A DNA stretch of 64,000 nucleotides from Kitasatospora sp. NBC_01266 (GTDB taxonomy: Bacteria; Actinomycetota; Actinomycetes; Streptomycetales; Streptomycetaceae). The stretch lies in NCBI RefSeq assembly GCF_036242395.1, contig NZ_CP108458.1:868001-932000 (forward strand), given 5' to 3'. Within the stretch, counting starts at the first letter, position 1; every line of letters starts with the position of its first letter. Below, one piece after another: positions 38,232 through 46,109 of the stretch. The position numbers and the translations under genes are program-made. The notes beneath the pieces are model-generated. The model did not search any database. It was not told where the DNA came from and saw only the letters and a program-made list of their open reading frames with translations.

Positions 38232-38290
38232 ATTGCTTGACATCCTCAATCTTTCAGGTCTACCTTCGACCTATTGCTTGAAGGCATCAA
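38232..38290. promoter_or_regulatory. Paired MarR-type operators and promoter
   Basis: ATTGC followed by TTGA-N5-TCAA occurs twice: 38232-38249 and 38273-38290, 41 bp apart (about four helical turns). The first overlaps a plus-strand -35 (TTGACA, 38237-38242) with a possible -10 TACCTT 18 nt on. Between them lies AGGTC-N7-GACCT (38256-38272). This layout fits repression by the divergent MarR protein. Confidence 0.65.
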
Positions 38291-38370
38291 CCATCTAGGA
38301 CTTCAAGCCTGGCCCGCTCCGCCCCGCGCGCCGTCGGACCTCAGCCACTGCCAAGCCTGGAGCACCACCC

Positions 38371-40368
38371 ATGACCTCCGTTCTGTTCGTCGTCACCGGC
38401 GCCACCCACTGGACCCTGGCCGACGGCACCGCGCACCCCACCGGCTTCTGGGCCGAGGAGCTCGCCGAGCCGCACCGGATCTTCACCGAGGCGGGCCACC
38501 GGATCACCATCGCCACCCCCGACGGTGTCGCCGCCCCTGTCGACCGGGGCAGCCTGAGCGCGGCGGCCGCCGGCGGGCAGCAGCGGGCCGAGGAGCTCGC
38601 CGGCTATCTGGAGTCCATCCGCGAGGCGCTGGAGCACCCGGCCAAGCTGGCGGAGGTCGACCCGGACGACTACGACCTGGTCTTCTACCCGGGCGGCCAC
38701 GGCCCGATGGAGGACCTCGCGGTGGACGAGGCCTCCGGCCGGATCCTGACCCGGACCCTGGAGTCCGGCCGGCCGCTGGGCGTGGTCTGCCACGCGCCCG
38801 CCGCGCTGCTCGCCGCCCGCCGTGAGGACGGCAGCTGGCCGTTCGCCGGCTACCGGATGACCGCCTTCAGCAACGCCGAGGAGGCCGCGGTCGGCCTCGC
38901 CGAGAAGGCCCGCTGGCTGGTCCAGGACCGGCTGGTCGAGCTCGGCGCCGACTTCGTGGAGGCCGCGCCGTTCACCCCGCACACGGTGGTCGACCGCAAC
39001 CTCTACACCGGCCAGAACCCCGGCTCCTCCGCCGAGTTGGCCCGGACGCTGGTGCGGGCCGCGGCCACCGAACCGGCCGCCGTGGTGGCCCGGCTGCGTG
39101 CGGGCTTCGACACCGGCCGGACCCGGCCGCTCGCCTGGCGGCTGGCCCAGCTGGCCGCGCTGCGCGCCCTGCTCACCGAGCAGTCCGATGAGTTCCTGGC
39201 CGCGCTCCGGACCGACCTCGGCAAGAGCGAGACCGAGGCCTACCGCAGCGAGATCGGCTTCACCCTGAACGAGCTGGACCACACGGTGGCGCACCTGGCG
39301 CAGTGGCTGGCCCCGCGCCCCGCCGCCGTGCCGGCCGCCTTCCGGCCCGCCGAGGCCCAGGTGGTCCGCGACCCGCTCGGCGTGGTGCTGGTCATCGCAC
39401 CGTGGAACTACCCGCTGCAGCTCGCCCTGGCCCCGGTGGTGGGCGCCCTGGCGGCCGGCAACACCGTGCTGGTCAAGCCCAGCGAGCTGGCCCCGGCGAC
39501 CTCGGCGGCGCTGGCCCGGCTGCTGCCGCGCTACCTGGACCGCGAGGCGGTGGCGGTGGTCGAGGGCGCGGTGCCGGAGACCACCGCGCTGCTGGAGCAG
39601 CGCTTCGACCACATCTTCTACACCGGCAACGGCGTGGTCGGGCGGATCGTGATGGCGGCCGCCGCCAAGCACCTCACTCCTGTCACCCTCGAACTCGGCG
39701 GCAAGAGCCCGGCGTTGGTCGAACCGGGTGCCGACCTGGCGGTCACCGCGCAGCGGATCGCCCGGGGCAAGTTCCAGAACGCGGGCCAGACCTGCGTCGC
39801 CCCCGACTACGTGCTCGCCATCGGCGACACGGCCACCGCGCTGGAGGCCGAACTGGCCACCGCCGTCGAGGCGTTGTACGGCCAGGACCCGGCCGCCAAC
39901 CCCGAGTACGGCCGGGTCGTCAACGAGCGCCACCACGACCGGCTCACCGCGCTGCTGGGCGACGGCCGCCTGGTCGTCGGCGGCGAACACGACCGGGCCG
40001 CTCGGTACTTGGCGCCGACCGTGCTGGCCGATGTCTCCCCCGAGGCACCGGTGATGCGGGCGGAGATCTTCGGGCCGGTGCTGCCGATCGTCGCCGTGCC
40101 CGACCTCGACGCGGCGATCGCCTTCATCAACGAGCGCGACAAGCCGCTCGCGCTGTACGCGTTCACCGACTCCGAGTCGACCAAGCGGCGGCTGACCGAG
40201 GAAACCTCCTCCGGTGGCCTGGTCTTCGGCCTGACCGTCTCCCATCTGGCCGTCCCCGAGCTGCCGTTCGGCGGCGTGGGCGAGAGCGGCATCGGCCGCT
40301 ACCACGGCGAGTACTCGATCGAGACGTTCAGCCACCCGAAGGCCGTACTGGACAAGCCGCTGAGCTGA
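38371..40368 (+). CDS. DJ-1/PfpI (Hsp31-like) - aldehyde dehydrogenase fusion
   Basis: 665 aa. Residues ~1-226 are a DJ-1/PfpI domain of the Hsp31/glyoxalase III-like kind: FYPGGHG, nucleophile elbow VVCHAPA (C140, H141) and a glutamate near residue 30 complete the expected triad. Residues ~230-665 are an aldehyde dehydrogenase: APWNYPL, KPSELAP, FTGN-type YTGNG, ELGGKSP (E441), QTCVAPDY (C475), EIFGPV. A single uninterrupted frame with family-like sequence across the junction makes a true fusion likely. The two activities could act in series on reactive carbonyls such as methylglyoxal. Controlled by the adjacent MarR protein. Confidence 0.9.
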   Translation: MTSVLFVVTGATHWTLADGTAHPTGFWAEELAEPHRIFTEAGHRITIATPDGVAAPVDRGSLSAAAAGGQQRAEELAGYLESIREALEHPAKLAEVDPDDYDLVFYPGGHGPMEDLAVDEASGRILTRTLESGRPLGVVCHAPAALLAARREDGSWPFAGYRMTAFSNAEEAAVGLAEKARWLVQDRLVELGADFVEAAPFTPHTVVDRNLYTGQNPGSSAELARTLVRAAATEPAAVVARLRAGFDTGRTRPLAWRLAQLAALRALLTEQSDEFLAALRTDLGKSETEAYRSEIGFTLNELDHTVAHLAQWLAPRPAAVPAAFRPAEAQVVRDPLGVVLVIAPWNYPLQLALAPVVGALAAGNTVLVKPSELAPATSAALARLLPRYLDREAVAVVEGAVPETTALLEQRFDHIFYTGNGVVGRIVMAAAAKHLTPVTLELGGKSPALVEPGADLAVTAQRIARGKFQNAGQTCVAPDYVLAIGDTATALEAELATAVEALYGQDPAANPEYGRVVNERHHDRLTALLGDGRLVVGGEHDRAARYLAPTVLADVSPEAPVMRAEIFGPVLPIVAVPDLDAAIAFINERDKPLALYAFTDSESTKRRLTEETSSGGLVFGLTVSHLAVPELPFGGVGESGIGRYHGEYSIETFSHPKAVLDKPLS

Positions 40369-40381
40369 CCGGGTCGTTGAG

Positions 40382-40426
40382 CGACCGCCGGGCCGGGTCC
40401 GAACCGCGGACCTGGCCCGGCGGTCG
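40382..40426. terminator. Terminator after the DJ-1/ALDH gene
   Basis: A 20-bp stem (40382-40401 with 40407-40426) with one mismatch and a 5-nt loop. Confidence 0.75.
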
Positions 40427-40448
40427 ACGGCATGCGAAGCTCTCCGCC

Positions 40449-41798
40449 ATGGTGACGATGCGACCGCATGATGCCCATGACGCCGAGAGTCTGGCAACCG
40501 GGGCCCTGGACTGGCTCCTCGGCTCCGCGCGGGAGACCGGGACCGGCCTGGCCTGGCCGACCAGACCGACCGATGACGAGCTCAACCCGATGCTCTACAG
40601 CGGCACCGCCGGCATCGTGCTGGCGCTGCTGGAGGCTCAACGGCACTTCCAGGACGACCGGTACGGCGACGCCGCGCTGCGCGGTGCCCGGAGCATCGCC
40701 GCCGCCGTCGAGGACTGGGAGCACAGCTCGCTGTACTTCGGTCTGACCGGGATGGCCTTCGCGTTGCGCGCCGCGCACCGGACGCTGGGCGACGCGAGGG
40801 CCGGCGCCGCCGCGGACCGCGCCCTGGACCAGGTGCGTTCGCGGTTCGACGGGACGCGCTGGAACGCGCAGTTCGAGCTGCTCGGCGGCAACGCCGGTAT
40901 CGCGCTGGGCGCGTTGGCCACCGGCGACACCGAGCTGGCCCTGCTCGCGGTAACGCCCTATCTGCGCACGGCGGAACAGACCCCGGGCGGTGTCCACTGG
41001 CAGACCCGCACCGGCCGACCGGCGCGGCTGCACCACATCTCGCACGGCACGCTGGGCGTCGTGCACGCGCTGGCCGCCGTCGGCCGGGCGACGGACCGCG
41101 CCGACCTGATCGAGCTCGCGGCGGTCGGCGCCTCGGACGTGGTGGCCCGCGACGAAGCCGGCCCGACCGGCTTCCTGGTCCCCCACTCCGACCCGCAGGA
41201 CCAGCCCGAGCGGAACACCCGCTACAGCTACGGCTGGTGCAACGGCCCGACCGGTGACGCCCAGGTCTTCCGGCTACTGCGGGAGGTGCTGGGCGACCGG
41301 GCGTGGTCGGCACTCGCCGACCGGTGCTGGCACACCGTCACCAACTCCGGTCTGCCGCAGCCGCTGCGGCCGGGCTTCTGGGACAACAGCGGCCACTGCT
41401 GCGGGACGGCGGGAGTGCTGGCGCTGGCCTGCGACCGGTATGTCGAGCAGGGCCAGGGGCTGGACTTCGCTGGCATCCTGGTCGCGGACCTGAACTCCCG
41501 GGCGACGGTGGATGCCGATGGTGCGCGCTGGTCGAACGTCGAACCGAGCGCCACCCCGAGCCGGCTCGAACCGCAGACCGGCTGGGCGATGGGCAACGCC
41601 GGCATCGTTCGCGAGCTGCTGCGCTTCGTGCGCCTCGGCACCGGCGGCGACCCGGCCTACGCGATCACCTGGCCCGACCATCCGATCGCCGTGCCGCAGC
41701 AACTGCCCGACCACCCAGCCGCCGTACCGCGCCAACCGCCGGGCACCGCCCCCGCCGAGGCCACCGAGGCCACCGAGGCCACCAGACCCCGGACGTAG
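40449..41798 (+). CDS. Orphan lanthionine synthetase C-like protein (CCG type)
   Basis: 449 aa, ATG at 40449 (ribosome site weak; ATG at 40458 possible). LanC-like alpha/alpha barrel repeats: YSGTAGIVLALLE, GLTGMAFAL, GGNAGIALG, HISHGTLGVVHAL, YGWCNGPTGD, HCCGTAGVLALA, WAMGNAGI. The zinc ligands are a Cys in GWCNG and Cys-Cys in the CCG motif, where typical LanC has CHG. No precursor peptide or dehydratase is nearby, so the substrate is unknown; it may act on a distant peptide or on glutathione-like thiols. The GlxA-type regulator follows after 10 bp. Confidence 0.82.
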   Translation: MVTMRPHDAHDAESLATGALDWLLGSARETGTGLAWPTRPTDDELNPMLYSGTAGIVLALLEAQRHFQDDRYGDAALRGARSIAAAVEDWEHSSLYFGLTGMAFALRAAHRTLGDARAGAAADRALDQVRSRFDGTRWNAQFELLGGNAGIALGALATGDTELALLAVTPYLRTAEQTPGGVHWQTRTGRPARLHHISHGTLGVVHALAAVGRATDRADLIELAAVGASDVVARDEAGPTGFLVPHSDPQDQPERNTRYSYGWCNGPTGDAQVFRLLREVLGDRAWSALADRCWHTVTNSGLPQPLRPGFWDNSGHCCGTAGVLALACDRYVEQGQGLDFAGILVADLNSRATVDADGARWSNVEPSATPSRLEPQTGWAMGNAGIVRELLRFVRLGTGGDPAYAITWPDHPIAVPQQLPDHPAAVPRQPPGTAPAEATEATEATRPRT

Positions 41799-41808
41799 GC
41801 TGAACGTC

Positions 41809-42786
41809 ATGACAGCCCCCGCCCGACAGGTCGTGATCATCGGCTACGACCAGGCCGAACTGCTCGACATCGCCTGCGTCAGCGCCACCCTCGAGGCCGC
41901 CAACCAGCTCGGCGCGGACCCGCTCTACCGGGTCCGGCTGGCCTCCCCGCAGGGGCGCCCCGTGCGCGCGGCCGGCGGGCTGGCGCTGTTCAGCCAGGCC
42001 GCCGTCGAGAAGCTCCGCGGGCCGCTGGACACCCTGGTGGTCGTCGGCGGGCCGGGGCATCTCGGCGCGGCCGGCGACGGCGGACTGCTCGACCAGGTGC
42101 GCCGGCTGGCCGCCCGCAGCCGCCGGGTGGCCTCGGTCTGCACCGGCGCGAGCATACTGGCGGCGGCCGGCCTGCTGGACGGGCGGCGGGCCACCACCCA
42201 CTGGGCGTACGCGCGGGGGCTCGCCCACCAGTACCCGGCCGTCACGGTGGACCCGCGCCCGCTGTACATCATCGACGGCGAGGTCTGCACCTCGGCCGGC
42301 GTGACCAGCGCGCTGGACCTCACCCTCGCCCTGGTCGAGGCCGACCACGGCCCCGAGCTCACCCGGTCGATCGCCCGCTGGCTGGTCACCTACATGCAAC
42401 GGCCGGGCAATCAGGCCCAGTTGTCACCCCATGTGCAGGAGGCGCCACCGGCGCACCGGGTACTGCACCAGGTCGTCCGCCACATCGCCGGGCACCTGGA
42501 CGCCGATCTGTCCACCGCCGCGCTGGCCGCCCTCGCCGACGTCAGCGCGCGGCATCTGTCCCGCCTCTTCCTCGACCAGCTCGGCGAACCCCCCGCCCGC
42601 TACGTCCGCACCGTCCGCACCGAGGCCGCCGCGACCCTGCTGGAGACCACCGCCCTACCGCTGACCGTCGTCGCCCGCCGCTGCGGCTTCGGCTCCACCG
42701 AGACGCTGCGCCAAGCGTTCCAGGCACGCTACGGCAGCCCGCCCTCGGCGCACCGCGCCACGCTGAGCCGGGCGACGGCGGGTTAG
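41809..42786 (+). CDS. GlxA-type regulator (DJ-1/PfpI domain plus AraC HTH)
   Basis: 325 aa. Residues ~8-175 are a DJ-1/PfpI-like sensor (VVVGGPGHLG, ASVCTGASILAAAGLLDGR, TTHW); residues ~220-320 are an AraC double HTH (LAALADVSARHLSRLF, VVARRCGFGSTETLRQAF). Probably an activator or repressor that senses a small molecule in the N-terminal domain. In operon with the LanC-like gene (10 bp gap), so it may control it. Confidence 0.9.
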   Translation: MTAPARQVVIIGYDQAELLDIACVSATLEAANQLGADPLYRVRLASPQGRPVRAAGGLALFSQAAVEKLRGPLDTLVVVGGPGHLGAAGDGGLLDQVRRLAARSRRVASVCTGASILAAAGLLDGRRATTHWAYARGLAHQYPAVTVDPRPLYIIDGEVCTSAGVTSALDLTLALVEADHGPELTRSIARWLVTYMQRPGNQAQLSPHVQEAPPAHRVLHQVVRHIAGHLDADLSTAALAALADVSARHLSRLFLDQLGEPPARYVRTVRTEAAATLLETTALPLTVVARRCGFGSTETLRQAFQARYGSPPSAHRATLSRATAG

Positions 42787-42851
42787 CAGCCAAGTTCATT
42801 TGCCGGCCACCGCAGCAAGCAGCTGACGCACCATCAGATCCCGTACCACAA

Positions 42852-42911
42852 CTGACCGGCAGCGCGAAACGCCCCCACGCCGGGCGGGAGGGCGTTCGCA
42901 CTGCCGGTCAG
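42852..42911. terminator. Bidirectional terminator
   Basis: CTGACCGGCAG (42852-42862) pairs with CTGCCGGTCAG (42901-42911). Inner GCGAA and ACGCCC stretches pair with TTCGC and GGGCGT. It lies between the convergent GlxA-type and NlpC/P60 genes. Confidence 0.75.
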
Positions 42912-42956
42912 CTCAGCCGGTCAGCTCAGCCAGTCAGCTCAACTGGTCAGCTCAGC
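42906..42956. repeat. Four tandem 13-bp repeats (GGTCAGCTCAGCC-like)
   Basis: Four near-exact copies of GGTCAGCTCAGCC run from the terminator arm to just past the stop of the NlpC/P60 gene. Function unknown; may arise by slippage. Confidence 0.7.
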
Positions 42957-42965
42957 GCATCGGGC

Positions 42966-43679
42966 TTACCACCAGCGGTGGCTGGGGTACCAGCTCCAAC
43001 CGTGGTGCACGGGCCGCGAACCGCTCCCCCCGCTGGTCGGGGCCGGCGCCGGGGTGGGCGTCGGAGCGGGAGCCGGCGCGGGAGCCGGGGCAGGAGCCGG
43101 CGCCGGGGTCGGGGTCGGGGTCGGCGTGGTGCTCGCCGAGCCCTGGATGTTGTTGTAACGCAGCGGCGTGTACGAGCTGGTGGGCCAGCCGGCCAGCGAG
43201 CTGGCGCTCAGGTCGCCCTGGTACTCGCTGGTCAGCACGCGCGAGTTCTGCTCGGAGTAGTAGTTGAAGGTCCCGGCGGACTGGTCGATCCAGTTGCCGA
43301 ACAGAATGACGTGCTCGTCGGTGTAGTCCAGCGCGTCGCCCGGCTGCAGCTGGCTGCTGCTGATCTGGGTGGAGACGCTGGGCAGCGTCTGGGTGACCAG
43401 GCTGTCGGACAGGTGCCAGGCCATCGAGACGAAACCGGAGCAGTCCTCGCGGTAACTGCCGTTGCTGTCCGTGTAGTAGGCGCCCTGGTTGTACGGCACG
43501 CCTTCGCTGACCCAGCTCTGGGCCCGCTGGATGACCTCGGTCGGCGAGATGCTGCCGTCGACGGACGAGGCGGCGTGCGCGGGGACGGCGGCAAGCAGGG
43601 AGGCGGCGCCGGCGCCGACGAGGCCGACGGCCCAGCGGCGGAGATGCGGGCGGCGCGAGGGCATGCGGTGCTTGGGCAT
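42966..43679 (-). CDS. Secreted NlpC/P60-like amidase domain protein with Pro-rich tail
   Basis: 237 aa. Signal peptide (basic start, hydrophobic core, AHA-AS cleavage near 36). Catalytic Cys in EDCSGFVSMAW (C80) and His in DEHVILFG (H123) fit the NlpC/P60-type papain fold, which cuts peptidoglycan peptides. The following third residue is not assigned. A Pro/Ala/Thr-rich stretch (about 184-212) leads to a Trp/His-rich end (HHGWSWYPSHRWW), perhaps wall-associated. GGAGAT precedes the ATG. Confidence 0.82.
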   Translation of the reverse strand: MPKHRMPSRRPHLRRWAVGLVGAGAASLLAAVPAHAASSVDGSISPTEVIQRAQSWVSEGVPYNQGAYYTDSNGSYREDCSGFVSMAWHLSDSLVTQTLPSVSTQISSSQLQPGDALDYTDEHVILFGNWIDQSAGTFNYYSEQNSRVLTSEYQGDLSASSLAGWPTSSYTPLRYNNIQGSASTTPTPTPTPAPAPAPAPAPAPAPTPTPAPAPTSGGSGSRPVHHGWSWYPSHRWW

Positions 43680-43754
43680 GGTTATCTCCAGGGACGGGAG
43701 AAGTGGCAGGAAAAGAGAACTGGCAGGGGGAGAGAAAGGGGAGAGAGGGGTGGA

Positions 43755-44603
43755 TCAACCGAGCCGATGGGCGACCGCTGTGAGCAGGTCCGCATCGGAT
43801 CGGGTGCTGTAGGGGGCGGCGGGTACACCGGCCCATTCGTCGAAGTGGACGACGGCGAGGGTGCTGCCCTGCTGGACGGCGTAGAGGTGGTCGGTCTGCA
43901 CGCCGGATGCGGAGAACCCTTGCACGCCGGTCCAGTGACGTGACCAGGCGGTGCCCTGGCCGGTGGTGGCGGTCTGGGCGACCTGGGCGTCCGCGGTACC
44001 GAGCGACTTGGTCTGCAGGGCGCGGGACGCGGCCTGGCAGCCGCCCATCTGGCTCACCAGGCTCTGGTAGGCGGACCGGGCGGCCGAGGCGTCGTGGAAG
44101 CTGAACAGGTCCTGCTCGGCGGGCGTCTGGTAGACGCTGACGTAGCCCGACTGCTGCCAGACGGCGGCCCCGGCGATCGACGCGCACTCGTTGACCTGGA
44201 CGGTCCGGCTCACCGCCACGGTGCGTGGCGCGGCCAGCGGCTTCCACTGCTCGACCGAGCCGGCCGGCAGCTCGGCCACCGACAGCGACACCCCGCCGGG
44301 GAAAGCCACCGCCACCGGGCCGCCCGCAGCACCGCCAGTCGCAGCAGCGCCGCCCGCAGCCGCACCGCCCGCAGCGGCACCGCCGGTCGACGGCGAGGCC
44401 GCCGCGCCCGGAGCCCCCGCCGCGACGGCGCTCGCCCCGGCGGCGGGCTGTCGCCCCGCACCGCCCCCGCCGCCCCCGCCGCAGGCGGTGAGCAGGACGG
44501 CCAGCAGCCCGACCGCGCCGACCACACCACAGACGGCAGCGCGGCGGATCCGTCGTCGGCGGGCACGTCGGGCATGGCGTGGTGGCAGAGCGGAAGCGGG
44601 CAT
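43755..44603 (-). CDS. Lipoprotein with Gly/Ala-rich linker and PknH-like sensor domain
   Basis: 282 aa from the ATG at 44603 (GGGAAGA upstream). Very basic N-terminus, hydrophobic helix and lipobox LLTAC followed by seven glycines, so probably a lipoprotein. An Ala/Gly-rich linker (to ~95) precedes a ~180-residue globular domain with two cysteines (NECASIAG, GGCQAAS) and FDEWAG. The pattern resembles PknH-type extracellular sensor domains, but the match is weak. Function unknown. Confidence 0.68.
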   Translation of the reverse strand: MPASALPPRHARRARRRRIRRAAVCGVVGAVGLLAVLLTACGGGGGGGAGRQPAAGASAVAAGAPGAAASPSTGGAAAGGAAAGGAAATGGAAGGPVAVAFPGGVSLSVAELPAGSVEQWKPLAAPRTVAVSRTVQVNECASIAGAAVWQQSGYVSVYQTPAEQDLFSFHDASAARSAYQSLVSQMGGCQAASRALQTKSLGTADAQVAQTATTGQGTAWSRHWTGVQGFSASGVQTDHLYAVQQGSTLAVVHFDEWAGVPAAPYSTRSDADLLTAVAHRLG

Positions 44604-44748
44604 CGGGTCTTCCCTGGTGAGGTCGCCGGTCCGCGGAGCGGACACGGGTGATCAAGGCGTGGCAGCGCCTGGGAGCTGAAGCGGTGAAGGTCCCCGGCGG
44701 CCGTTGCCGCCTCCGTCCTCGGAGCCGAGGAACCGGTCGGGTGCCCGG

Positions 44749-44778
44749 ATTCTTGCCCGATCGTTCGAATACTGTCAA
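44749..44778 (-). promoter_or_regulatory. Probable promoter of the lipoprotein gene
   Basis: Reading on the minus strand: TTGACA (44773-44778), 18-nt spacer, AAGAAT (44749-44754), about 145 bp before the start codon. This is an AT-rich patch in otherwise GC-rich DNA. Confidence 0.5.
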
Positions 44779-44876
44779 TTGCGCATAAGACCTCCGGCAG
44801 TGTGTTCAGAAGCACTCCGCCGATCCGTCCGGAAGCCGGTAGCTTGGGTCGGTCGTAGTGGTCGCGATCGCCACCG

Positions 44877-44919
44877 CATGACGAAGGCGCCCACCGTGAC
44901 GGTGGGCGCCTTCGTCATG
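44877..44919. terminator. Terminator downstream of the small exoprotein gene
   Basis: A perfect 20-bp stem (44877-44896 with 44900-44919) with a 3-nt loop, 34 nt beyond the minus-strand stop. Confidence 0.82.
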
Positions 44920-44953
44920 ACGCAGCGGTCCTTCGGGTGGCCTGGACCTGGTC

Positions 44954-45220
44954 CTAGTTCACGTACAGGTCGGCCGCGCCGAGGATGCCGGAGCCGGTGA
45001 AGCCGGGGTTGAACGGCGTCCAGGTGCAGTAGAACGACGTCCACTCGTGGTTGGCGACGCCCAGACTGCCCTCGGTCGAGCACTGGTCCTGGTAGAAGTA
45101 CTCGGCGTGCCAGGTGTAGCCGGGCGCGGGGGCCGGCGCGGCCTCGGCGGTGCCGGCGGTCACCAGGCCGGCCCCGATCGCCAGTGCGAGCGCTGCTGCT
45201 GTACGGAAACGTCGAGTCAT
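44954..45220 (-). CDS. Small secreted protein, unknown function
   Basis: 88 aa, ATG with GAAAGG upstream. Signal peptide to about residue 27 (TAEAAPAPAP). The mature ~60 residues are rich in aromatic residues, with two cysteines (QDQCSTEG, FYCTW) that could form one disulfide. No family recognised. A DasR-type operator ~80-95 bp upstream suggests control by amino-sugar status. Confidence 0.7.
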   Translation of the reverse strand: MTRRFRTAAALALAIGAGLVTAGTAEAAPAPAPGYTWHAEYFYQDQCSTEGSLGVANHEWTSFYCTWTPFNPGFTGSGILGAADLYVN

Positions 45221-45296
45221 GCCACGAGCCTTTCGGTTGCGGGGGAAAGGAGTTGAGCACCGACTCCGCCGAAGCGAGCCGAGAGAAGGCTATTGA

Positions 45297-45312
45297 ACTG
45301 GTCTGGACCAGT
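45297..45312. promoter_or_regulatory. DasR-responsive element (dre)-like site
   Basis: ACTGGTCTGGACCAGT differs at one base from the streptomycete dre palindrome ACTGGTCTAGACCAGT bound by the GlcNAc repressor DasR. It is 77-92 bp upstream of the small exoprotein ATG, with AT-rich bases around it. Confidence 0.7.
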
Positions 45313-45411
45313 CAATGGATTCCGTTCATCTCAGCTAACAGGCAGTGGACATGCCACACCTGGGCAGTCCGACGGTGCGTCACCTCGCCTCACAAGCAAC
45401 CGAGTTGACGC

Positions 45412-46032
45412 CTACCCGTGCTCCGAGACCAGCACGGCGCGCGTCCCGGCCTCCAGCGCCTGGAAGAGGTGCGGCAGGTCGCCCGGATAGGCGATGTAGT
45501 CACCCGGGCGCAGTTCCACCGGATCGTCGGCAAGGCCGACCAGGGCGCGACCGGTGCTCAGGATCACGTGCTCCACGACGCCCGGCATGTGCGGGTCGGA
45601 GACCCGGCCGGGGCCCGGCTCGGCGGCGATCGAGTAGATGTCGCGGCGGGCGTTCGGCGGGCCGGCGGCCAGCAGGCTCGCGCGGTAGTCGGCCTTAGCG
45701 GCGGCAAAGGTGGGACCCTCGTCGGCCCGGATCAGCTGGACCTGCGGGCGCGGCGCGTCCAGCAGCCGGGCGAACGGCGTGTCCAGGGCCACGCAGAGCG
45801 CCCAGAGCGTCTCCAGGCTGGGATTGCCGGTGCCGGACTCCAGTTGGGACAGCGTCGACTTGGCGACCCCGGCCCGGCGGGCGACCTCGGTCAGCGAGAG
45901 ACCGGCCCTGGTCCGCTCCCTGCGCAGCGAGGCGGCGATGACCTTCAACGGAGCAGCCGGGGCACCGGCCACAGCCGAGGCAGCCGGGGCACCAGCGATA
46001 GGGGGGCCAGCGGGGACATCATCGGGCGCCAT
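45412..46032 (-). CDS. XRE-family regulator with cupin domain
   Basis: 206 aa, ATG with GGAG 7 nt upstream. Ala/Pro-rich N-terminus, HTH (about 30-85: LSLTEVARRAGVAKSTLSQL, NPSLETLWALCVAL), C-terminal cupin (about 125-205: VVEHVILSTG, LRPGDYIAYPGDLPHLFQ). Such regulators often control exporters or amino-acid genes and sense a small ligand in the cupin. Divergent from azlCD, its likely target. Confidence 0.9.
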   Translation of the reverse strand: MAPDDVPAGPPIAGAPAASAVAGAPAAPLKVIAASLRRERTRAGLSLTEVARRAGVAKSTLSQLESGTGNPSLETLWALCVALDTPFARLLDAPRPQVQLIRADEGPTFAAAKADYRASLLAAGPPNARRDIYSIAAEPGPGRVSDPHMPGVVEHVILSTGRALVGLADDPVELRPGDYIAYPGDLPHLFQALEAGTRAVLVSEHG

Positions 46033-46109
46033 GCGTTCGCTCCAGCGGTCACTCGTTCGTTCTTGACTATCACCGATCCGACATGTTCATCATAGACGCC
46101 ATGCGTTCG
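46027..46109. promoter_or_regulatory. Divergent promoter with 13-bp direct repeats
   Basis: CGCCATGCGTTCG occurs at 46027-46039 (over the regulator start codon) and 46097-46109 (over an azlC start codon), 70 bp apart. A -35 TTGACT lies at 46063-46068. The -10 region near 46088-46095 would put the transcription start at the azlC ATG at 46101. Likely operators of the XRE-cupin protein. Confidence 0.55.
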
